Shown here one piece after another: positions 58,008 to 64,000 of a stretch of DNA of 64,000 nt. The first letter of the stretch is position 1. The number at the start of each line of letters is the position of its first letter. Source of the DNA: Niallia circulans. Lineage in GTDB: Bacteria > Bacillota > Bacilli > Bacillales > Cytobacillaceae. The notes under the pieces were generated by a model that saw only the letters and a list, made by a program, of their open reading frames with translations, was not told where the DNA came from and did no database searches. Both the position numbers and the translations under genes were made by a program. The DNA lies in NCBI RefSeq assembly GCF_007273535.1, contig NZ_RIBP01000004.1, forward strand, positions 1,774,001 through 1,838,000, written 5' to 3'.

Positions 58008-58036
58008 ATATTACAATATTGTTTGCCTTTGTTCAA
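58008..58036 (-). promoter_or_regulatory. Promoter of the 59-residue gene
   Basis: On the minus strand TTGAAC (58036-58031), 17 bases, TAATAT (58013-58008). Confidence 0.6.
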
Positions 58037-58144
58037 ATTATTCTAAATGTTAATGCTTGTGCTTAGCTTGTAAATAAAGTAGGGGTATAAATGATTTTAT
58101 TAGGAAAAAATAGGAGGAGAGCACTCATTTTTTTCTATAGAGTT

Positions 58145-58173
58145 TTGCACAATAATGTCTTTTTTACTACAAT
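58145..58173 (+). promoter_or_regulatory. Promoter of yufK
   Basis: TTGCAC 58145-58150, 17 bases, TACAAT 58168-58173. Confidence 0.65.
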
Positions 58174-58227
58174 AAAAGCAGTGTGGTTAAGATAATGTTA
58201 AGTATAAGGAGATTTAAAGGGAATTAG

Positions 58228-58782
58228 ATGAATACTTATTTGACAAGTTACTTTCCGCTTTTTTCAATAAGTTTTTTTAGTTTATCATTTGCTATCCGTA
58301 TTCAATCAAGTATTATTGCTGTTTTTAAGAGGCTGGGAATGTATGAAGGTCTGCTTGAGTTTTTTTCAGAAACAGGGATAAGGCTCGCATTATTGCTGTT
58401 TTTTTGTGTTTTTATTTTTATGGCCTTATCTGCACTCAAACTTATTGCAGATACTTTGAATGGATTATCGTTATTATTTTTCTCCATTGATTCAAAAGGT
58501 GAAAGCCTGATTAAGACAAGGAAAGGGAGCTTAATCTATTTTTGTGGAAGCATTCTGTCGCTTTTTGGTGTTTACAGCTATGCACTTTTGCTTGGTATTT
58601 TTGTAGTGACAACGCTTGTTTATTTCGTCTATTTTGTCAATTCAGCGAGCAGCAGTCTCAGTTTTAGTGGCATTGTTTTTTATATCTTTTTTCAAGTATT
58701 AACATGGGCTGTCATGATAACCGGATTCATTTTGTTATGTATTAAGCTTTACAATGCTATAATTGGCAGCCTGCCCATTTAA
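58228..58782 (+). CDS. yufK: YufK-like DUF5366 membrane protein
   Basis: 184 residues, ATG 58228 with weak AAGGGAA upstream (AAGGAG at about 58206 is too far). Four or five membrane helices, e.g. LALLLFFCVFIFMALSAL and YALLLGIFVVTTLVYFVYF. The opening NTYLTSYFPLFSISFF and position beside pbpD suggest YufK. Function unknown. Confidence 0.78.
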   Translation: MNTYLTSYFPLFSISFFSLSFAIRIQSSIIAVFKRLGMYEGLLEFFSETGIRLALLLFFCVFIFMALSALKLIADTLNGLSLLFFSIDSKGESLIKTRKGSLIYFCGSILSLFGVYSYALLLGIFVVTTLVYFVYFVNSASSSLSFSGIVFYIFFQVLTWAVMITGFILLCIKLYNAIIGSLPI

Positions 58783-58814
58783 GCTGGATTACGGAAATGT
58801 TTTTTCACGAACAG

Positions 58815-58914
58815 AAAGGCTTCGGTGCATAAGCGCCGAAGCCTTTCAACGTTCCAAACGACCACCTTATCAGTGGTGTCCATTTATTCTGAACCATTTG
58901 TTCAGAATAAATGG
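58815..58914. terminator. Three hairpins between yufK and pbpD
   Basis: 58815-58848: arms GAAAGGCTTCGGTGC and GCGCCGAAGCCTTTC. 58861-58877: ACCAC/GTGGT. 58880-58914: 14-bp arms CCATTTATTCTGAA and TTCAGAATAAATGG. None has a good T run on either strand. Confidence 0.55.
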
Positions 58915-58917
58915 TAT

Positions 58918-60777
58918 TTATGGCGTCATTATCTTTTTCCAAATGGACAAATGTGGCGCTTTGCTTTCGATGCTCTTCAGATTTGTTGGTGAATCGTTTC
59001 CGACCCAGACGCCGACGGTAATATCCTTGGATAATCCGACCATCCAGTAGTCTTTATAATCATTAGTAGTACCTGTTTTGCCACCGAGATAAGCGGATGG
59101 AAAGCTTGCCTTCTTGGCAGTTCCGGCAGTGACTGTTTTCTTGAGCAGTGCTCTCATTTTGTCGTTTGTGTCTGAATTCCAAACTTTTGCTCCTTTTTCC
59201 TCCCATTTATATAGCAGTTTACCGTTAAGATCTGTAACAGAGGTAATAGCATGAGAGCTTTCGAAGTTGCCATCGTTCCCAAATACCGTGTAAGCATTCG
59301 TTAACTCTAATGGTGACATGCCTGTCGTGAATCCGCCAATTGCAGAGGACAAATGAACATCCTTTTCTGTTACCTTCTTAAATGGAAAATGGGCTAAATA
59401 GCTAAATGCAGTCTCTAATCCAATTTCATCAACAAGCCTGACAGCAGGCGTGTTATAGGAGTGAATAAAAGCCTGCTCCAATGACACGTTGCCATATCCT
59501 TGTCCACTGTAATTTTGCGGACAGTAGCCATCCTTACAAAACGCATCTGCATTCACAAGACTAGAAATATTCTTGCCTGTTTCCTGAAGATAAGGTCCGT
59601 ACACAAGCAATGGCTTAATTGCAGAGCCGGGCTGGCGATACGCCTGATAACTTCTGTTAAAGTCGTATTTTTGATACTTTTTTCCGCCAGCAAGCGCACT
59701 GATTGTATGGCTGTTATGATTGATGACAACAGCAGCTCCCTCTGCATCTATCGAGCTAAGTGAGCTTTTAACAGCATTAACAGCTTTATCCTGCAGCTTG
59801 CGATCTAATCCTGTATGAATAATAACCCCTTGCTCAAGAACAGTTTGAACCTCTGCATCAAGTTTTTTGCTAAGTGCCTCTGTTTCCTGTTCATCTGCAT
59901 TTTTTATTTTTTCTGCATAGCCTGCTTTTACAGAAACAAGCGTTCTTAATTCATCCTCTACATATGTGACATAATCAGGATAAAGGTCCGTTTTCTTTTG
60001 AAGGTGGAGCGTGATTTTTTCTTGTGTCATTTTCTCCGCTTCCTTTACGGAAATCTTCCCTTCCTTCTTCATTAACTGTATTAACCGAGCTTGTCTTTTT
60101 TTTGTTTGCTCAAAATGCTTTTTCGGATCATAAATAGTGGGGTTATTTGGTATGCTCGCCAAAAAGGTCAGCTCTGCTTTTGACAGGTCGCTAGCCTTGC
60201 TGTTGAAATAATAATTTGCTGCAGCTTCTAGGCCATATATATTATTAGCAAAATAAACGGCATTGATATACTGGGTCAGGATTTCTTCCTTTGTCCATTT
60301 TCTTTCTAATTCATAGGCATAAAGCAGTTCCTTCAGTTTGCGGTTGTATGTCTTGTCGTAGGACTGAAACATATTCCTTGCAAGCTGCTGTGTAATGGTA
60401 CTTCCGCCTTGTTCGATTGAATCTGATTCGGCATTAGTCAGAATAGCCCTGCCGATAGCAGGAAGATCAAACCCAACATGGTCATAAAAATGTTGATCCT
60501 CTGACAATATGAATAAGTCCCTCACATATTGGGGGATTTCTTCTTTTGGTACCATTTTTCTTATTCCTGTTGAAGGGTTGATTTCCGAAATGATTTTTCC
60601 ATCAGTATCGGTAATAAAGCTAGATTGAGCAAGCTTCATGGAAGACAGCGGGATACTGTCATCTAAAAATTTATGAAAGCTAATATAGTTCTTTTTTTCT
60701 ACTGCTGTCAAATAAAGGACAGCAACTAAACTAAACAGCATTAAAAGTGTAAAAATAATTCCGAGTCTTCTTCTCAT
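58918..60777 (-). CDS. pbpD: PBP4 (PbpD), class A penicillin-binding protein
   Basis: 619 residues, ATG 60777 with GAGGGAAAAG upstream. One N-terminal membrane helix (~6-24). Glycosyltransferase domain with LSEDQHFYDHVGFD (catalytic Glu93) and GGSTITQQLARN. Transpeptidase domain with Ser in QPGSAIKP, SYN in FIHSYNTPA and KTGT in GGKTGTTNDYKDYW. Polymerises and cross-links peptidoglycan outside the membrane. B. subtilis PBP4 has 624 residues. Confidence 0.94.
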   Translation of the reverse strand: MRRRLGIIFTLLMLFSLVAVLYLTAVEKKNYISFHKFLDDSIPLSSMKLAQSSFITDTDGKIISEINPSTGIRKMVPKEEIPQYVRDLFILSEDQHFYDHVGFDLPAIGRAILTNAESDSIEQGGSTITQQLARNMFQSYDKTYNRKLKELLYAYELERKWTKEEILTQYINAVYFANNIYGLEAAANYYFNSKASDLSKAELTFLASIPNNPTIYDPKKHFEQTKKRQARLIQLMKKEGKISVKEAEKMTQEKITLHLQKKTDLYPDYVTYVEDELRTLVSVKAGYAEKIKNADEQETEALSKKLDAEVQTVLEQGVIIHTGLDRKLQDKAVNAVKSSLSSIDAEGAAVVINHNSHTISALAGGKKYQKYDFNRSYQAYRQPGSAIKPLLVYGPYLQETGKNISSLVNADAFCKDGYCPQNYSGQGYGNVSLEQAFIHSYNTPAVRLVDEIGLETAFSYLAHFPFKKVTEKDVHLSSAIGGFTTGMSPLELTNAYTVFGNDGNFESSHAITSVTDLNGKLLYKWEEKGAKVWNSDTNDKMRALLKKTVTAGTAKKASFPSAYLGGKTGTTNDYKDYWMVGLSKDITVGVWVGNDSPTNLKSIESKAPHLSIWKKIMTP

Positions 60778-60996
60778 TTCTTTTCCCTCATTAATAAGAT
60801 GTTAATAAAAGCATAAAGGATTTTTGGCATGTATGCATGAAGTATTTTGCAAAAAAACGGGATAAAATATTACGATTTAAGTTAACAAAAAAATAAATAG
60901 AAAATTTTAAAGCTTCGTGAATATTCTGTTATAATAGAAGAAAAGGCTTTTATAAAATTTAGTCGACCGGATATTCTGAAGAAAGAAGGTGAAAAG

Positions 60997-61617
60997 ATGG
61001 AGAAGCAGCAACAGCATTTGTTTATAGACTTTGAGTTTACAATGCCAGAAAGAAACACTAAATATAAAGGGTTTCAGCCGGAAATTATTGAAGTCGGCAT
61101 CGTTGCTGTCGTTAATGACAAGATAAGAGAAACCTACTCTGCCTATGTGGCTCCTAACAAATTTCCCATTCTTTCAGAGCGATGTAAGTCCTTCTTACAT
61201 ATTACTCAGGAGCAAGTCGATAACGGGATTACATTCTTGGGCTTGCTGGAAAAAATCAAGGAGATTGGCAGCGGCTACTCAAATATTGTCGTAACATGGG
61301 GCAATATGGACATGAAGGTGCTCAAAAGCAATTGCAGCATGGCAGGTGCAGCATTTCCTCATTTCTGTAGTGAAGTTGATCTGTCTATGGAGTACAAAAG
61401 GTTTTTTGGAGACCAAAACCAGACTGGTTTGTGGAAAGCAGTGCGAGAGTATGGCAGTGAAGGGACAGGGAAACATCATCGAGCCTTGGACGATGCCCTT
61501 ACAACCTTTGATATCTTTAAATTCGTCGAAAAAGACAAAAGATACTTAGGGAAAACAGAAACGACAACTATCGGTGATTTAATTGATCTATCCAAGTTTT
61601 ATAATAAATTTGCATAA
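60997..61617 (+). CDS. kapD: KapD, DEDDh exonuclease-family inhibitor of the KinA pathway
   Basis: 206 residues, ATG 60997 after GAAGGTG. DEDDh motifs: FIDFEFT (Asp11, Glu13), TWGNMDMKVL (Asp) and HHRALDDALTTFDIF (His, Asp), so a 3'-5' exonuclease fold with intact residues. In B. subtilis KapD dampens the KinA route to sporulation. TATAAT at 60931 may be its -10. Convergent with kapB. Confidence 0.92.
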   Translation: MEKQQQHLFIDFEFTMPERNTKYKGFQPEIIEVGIVAVVNDKIRETYSAYVAPNKFPILSERCKSFLHITQEQVDNGITFLGLLEKIKEIGSGYSNIVVTWGNMDMKVLKSNCSMAGAAFPHFCSEVDLSMEYKRFFGDQNQTGLWKAVREYGSEGTGKHHRALDDALTTFDIFKFVEKDKRYLGKTETTTIGDLIDLSKFYNKFA

Positions 61618-61668
61618 AAAAAGGATTGACAGCTAAGTATTATTAGTTGCCACCCTTTTATTTTTTTG
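61614..61668. terminator. Terminator between kapD and kapB
   Basis: Imperfect arms AAAAAGGATTGACAGCT and AGTTGCCACCCTTTT with T tail. Confidence 0.6.
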
Positions 61669-61683
61669 CTGTTTTTTCAGCCC

Positions 61684-62079
61684 TTATGCTTTTTTGTAAA
61701 CACGGTTATACTCCGTTTCCAGTATTTCAAGATTTCTTAAGCTTTTTTCCGCAAATACTGAATTGTCCTCCGTAAGGTCTGAGCGCATTTTATCGACAGC
61801 TAGTAAAAGTGATGTCCTGTAGTCGGGTATTTCCTCTTCAAATGGTTTTACCATTGGCTTAGGCGTGTTCATTTGCTCTCTGAATGAAAGTGCCTTCCTT
61901 TCATGGAAAAAGACGCCTTCTGCTTGCTTCGGATTGTGTAAATCCCCTTGCATGGGGTGTTTAAGCACTGCCAATACTCGAACCAAATAGCTATTGCTGC
62001 GAATATCTGTAATTTCACCGATGTATTTTCCTGTTTTATAAATGGCGGTAACCTTAGTACCAACTGCAAGAACTTCCAT
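61684..62079 (-). CDS. kapB: KapB, kinase-associated protein B
   Basis: 131 residues, ATG 62079 with GGAGGCG upstream. N-terminal SH3-like KapB domain (KVTAIYKTGKYIGEITDI, HPMQGDLHNPKQAEGVFFHERKA quoted in part), then a helical end. No lipobox is present although the B. subtilis protein was named a lipoprotein. In B. subtilis kapB follows the sporulation kinase kinB; here no kinB is adjacent. Confidence 0.92.
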   Translation of the reverse strand: MEVLAVGTKVTAIYKTGKYIGEITDIRSNSYLVRVLAVLKHPMQGDLHNPKQAEGVFFHERKALSFREQMNTPKPMVKPFEEEIPDYRTSLLLAVDKMRSDLTEDNSVFAEKSLRNLEILETEYNRVYKKA

Positions 62080-62212
62080 TTCATACGCCTCCTAGTACAA
62101 TCTTTCTTAAATAGTACCATATCCAATAGTTATGTTAGAAATAGAAGAACTGGCATAATTTGATTATTTCTACAAATAATACTCCTATTATCGATATTGG
62201 AGGAGTTCGTAA

Positions 62213-62725
62213 ATGAAAAAAATCATGCCTATGATAGCGGCACTTCTTATTATTACAGGTTGTGCGTCAGGAGATGTATCTAAGGTAGATGTGGAAATGT
62301 TTAATGATGTCGGCGATTCCTTGGGGACAATCAATATAGAAGAGCAAACATCAGGAGTGATGCTTACAGTTAATTTAAAGGGGCTAACACCTGGAGTGCA
62401 TGGGATTCACATTCATGAAATAGGAAAATGTGAGGCTCCTGAGTTTCAGAGCGCTGGTAATCACTTAAATCCTGAGGACAAAGAGCATGGCTTGCTGCAC
62501 CCGAAAGGAGCGCACGCAGGTGATCTTCCCAATATAATTGTTGAGGCAGATGGTTCTGTAAAGGCAGAGTTAATGGCACCGCAGGTTACACTGCGCGATG
62601 CGAAAAATTCATTATTTACGCCAAAGGGCACTTCTATCGTGATAACAGAACAAGAAGACGATGGAATGACACAGCCTGCTGGTGATTCTGGGAACAGAGT
62701 TTCATGTGGAGAAATAAAAAAATAA
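62213..62725 (+). CDS. sodC: SodC-like Cu/Zn superoxide dismutase lipoprotein missing one Cu ligand
   Basis: 170 residues, ATG 62213 after TGGAGGAG. Lipobox IITGC (Cys17), so anchored outside the membrane. Metal ligands seen: HIH (two Cu His), bridging His in GNHLNP, Zn His in KEHGLL and GAHAGD plus its Asp. The fourth Cu His, expected in VVHE, is Thr145 (IVITEQEDD). Both disulfide Cys are kept (GKCEAP, VSCGE). B. subtilis YojM is known to lack Cu ligands too. Dismutase activity is doubtful. Confidence 0.92.
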   Translation: MKKIMPMIAALLIITGCASGDVSKVDVEMFNDVGDSLGTINIEEQTSGVMLTVNLKGLTPGVHGIHIHEIGKCEAPEFQSAGNHLNPEDKEHGLLHPKGAHAGDLPNIIVEADGSVKAELMAPQVTLRDAKNSLFTPKGTSIVITEQEDDGMTQPAGDSGNRVSCGEIKK

Positions 62726-62727
62726 TC

Positions 62728-62768
62728 AAAAAAAAGCATGGAACGCAACTGTTCACATGCTTTTTTTA
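62728..62768. terminator. Terminator between sodC and mntH
   Basis: Arms AAAAAAAGCATG and CATGCTTTTTTT with inner GAAC/GTTC. Confidence 0.87.
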
Positions 62769-62779
62769 AATAGTAATAG

Positions 62780-64000
62780 TTAGAAAAAAGTATCGTAAAG
62801 CAAGAATAAGTTTAAAAGCACGATAACTGCTGCAATAATCCAAGAAAGAATAGTGATTATCCTTGTATTCCGCAAACTGCCCATAATTCGTTTACTGCTA
62901 GTAAACATAATTAGTGGGATTAAAGCAAAGCCAATCCCAAAGGACAGGATAACCTGGCTTAATACTAATGCCGAAGTTGGATTAACCCCTGAAGCAATGA
63001 TGATGATTGGCGGGATAATGGTAATCAGCCTTCTAACATAAATCGGAATTCGGAAATTGATGAAGCCCTGCATGATAACATCTCCGGACATTGTACCAAC
63101 AGAAGAGCTGGACAAGCCTGCAATTAAAAGTCCTAAACCGAATAATATGGCAGATAACGGACTAACTAATTGCTCGAAATGCGTGAAGGCAACATCAAGG
63201 TCATTAACAACAAAGCCATTTGCATGAAACAATGCACTCGCCACGATAAGCATAGCAGCATTGATAAAGCCTGCAATCAACATGGCGATAAGGATATCAA
63301 AGAACTCAAAACGGAAGATCATTTTCTTCTCTTTATCCGTTCTTCCGACAATTCTCTTTTGAGTTAAGGCAGAGTGTAAATAGATGGCATGTGGCATAAC
63401 CGTTGCCCCAAGTATTCCTGCAGCAAGCAGTACACTGTCCGTACCTTTAAACTGTGGTGTAAACAAACCATGCATTACTGACTGTAAATCCGGTTTAGCG
63501 AAAAACATTTGTGCAATAAATGATAAGACAACAATGAACAGCATAGCAGTAATTCCAGCCTCAAGGGAGCGGTAGCCTCTTCTTTGAAGCTCCAATATCG
63601 CAAAGCTGCCGATTGCAGCAATGATGCTGGATTCAAGCATTGGGATACCAAAAAGTAAATATATCCCAAGTGCAGCGCCGATAAATTCGGCTAAATCGGT
63701 AGCAATGATGACTAGTTCACCTTGAATCCATAATCCGATGCTGACGGGCTTAGGAAATTCCTCCCGCGCTACTTCAGCGAGGTTTTTTCCAGTAGCGATT
63801 CCTAACTTTGCAGATAATGATTGAATGATTAAGGCCATAATATTAGAAAACAAGATAACCCATAATAATAAGTAACCGTATTGGGAGCCTGCAGCGATAT
63901 TTGTAGCAAAATTACCTGGATCAATATAGGCAATGGCGGCGATAAAGGCAGGACCAAGAAACGGCAGAAACTTTTTGATTCCTTTAGGACCGTTTAAAAC
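62780..64000 (-). CDS. mntH: MntH, NRAMP Mn2+/H+ symporter (start beyond window)
   Basis: 406 residues visible; the frame is open to base 64000, so the start lies outside. The TTG at 63853 is internal. The metal-binding motif DPGNFATNIAAG in the first helix and MPHAIYLHSAL in the sixth are intact, with at least ten further helix segments. It imports manganese, driven by protons. MntR control is expected but the promoter is not in the window. Confidence 0.95.
   Translation of the reverse strand, partial: VLNGPKGIKKFLPFLGPAFIAAIAYIDPGNFATNIAAGSQYGYLLLWVILFSNIMALIIQSLSAKLGIATGKNLAEVAREEFPKPVSIGLWIQGELVIIATDLAEFIGAALGIYLLFGIPMLESSIIAAIGSFAILELQRRGYRSLEAGITAMLFIVVLSFIAQMFFAKPDLQSVMHGLFTPQFKGTDSVLLAAGILGATVMPHAIYLHSALTQKRIVGRTDKEKKMIFRFEFFDILIAMLIAGFINAAMLIVASALFHANGFVVNDLDVAFTHFEQLVSPLSAILFGLGLLIAGLSSSSVGTMSGDVIMQGFINFRIPIYVRRLITIIPPIIIIASGVNPTSALVLSQVILSFGIGFALIPLIMFTSSKRIMGSLRNTRIITILSWIIAAVIVLLNLFLLYDTFF

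Overview
The window is a chromosomal segment of a low-GC, endospore-forming Bacillaceae bacterium. The evidence is the gene order, which closely follows the yus/yur/yun/yut/yui block of Bacillus subtilis, the spore genes (CotF-like coat proteins, yuzL, yunB, lytH, yutH), strong AGGAGG ribosome sites, many TTG starts, and SigA, SigD and Fur type sites. It is not B. subtilis itself: it carries a class IV polyhydroxyalkanoate synthase (phaRC), an HD-GYP protein, an EAL protein and a DUF2225 protein, and it lacks fadA between fadN and fadE. I saw no phage, insertion sequence, CRISPR array, rRNA or tRNA.

Layout. 1-11.4 kb: two chemoreceptor genes (the first cut by the window edge) flank a MarR regulator with an asymmetric heterodimeric ABC exporter, a papain-like hydrolase and a TcyABC-type amino-acid importer. 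11.8-14.3 kb: a RodA-like SEDS protein, a Fur-boxed yusU, two coat proteins and yuzL. 14.5-24.2 kb: beta-oxidation genes fadN-fadE, then yusI, gcvH, yusF, yusE, yusD, and a SAM riboswitch controlling metNPQ. 24.3-30.3 kb: yurZ and the iron-sulfur assembly operon sufCDSUB. 30.4-42.6 kb: yunFDC, HD-GYP, yunB, lytH, lipA, yutD, EAL, yutE, yutF, yutG, yutH. 42.8-46.1 kb: hom-thrC-thrB. 46.2-54.3 kb: small redox and Fe-S proteins (yutI, yuzD, yutJ, yuzB, yutM, yumC), DUF2225, yuiC, yuiD, pepA. 54.4-56.8 kb: SDR-phaR-phaC. 56.9-58.8 kb: small proteins of unknown function and yufK. 58.9-64 kb: pbpD, kapD, kapB, sodC and the start-truncated mntH.

Several genes form a sulfur/Fe-S/lipoate group: the cystine-type importer, methionine importer, SUF machinery, NifU-like and IscA-like carriers, LipA and the lipoyl carrier GcvH. 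A second theme is sporulation and envelope (RodA, coat proteins, LytH, YunB, PBP4, KapB/KapD). A third is carbon storage and fat use (fadN-fadE, phaRC).

No clearly new multi-gene system stands out. The items most worth a second look are the missing fadA, the SodC that lacks one copper-ligand histidine, the two cyclic-di-GMP genes inserted in a conserved block, the solitary HepT-like YutE, the hairpin that covers the yusD ribosome site, a perfect 7-1-7 Fur box before yusU, a Bacillaceae-type intergenic repeat near 11.5 kb, and three unrecognised small proteins near 57-58 kb. All functional statements rest on reading the sequence and on remembered family features; no database search was possible.
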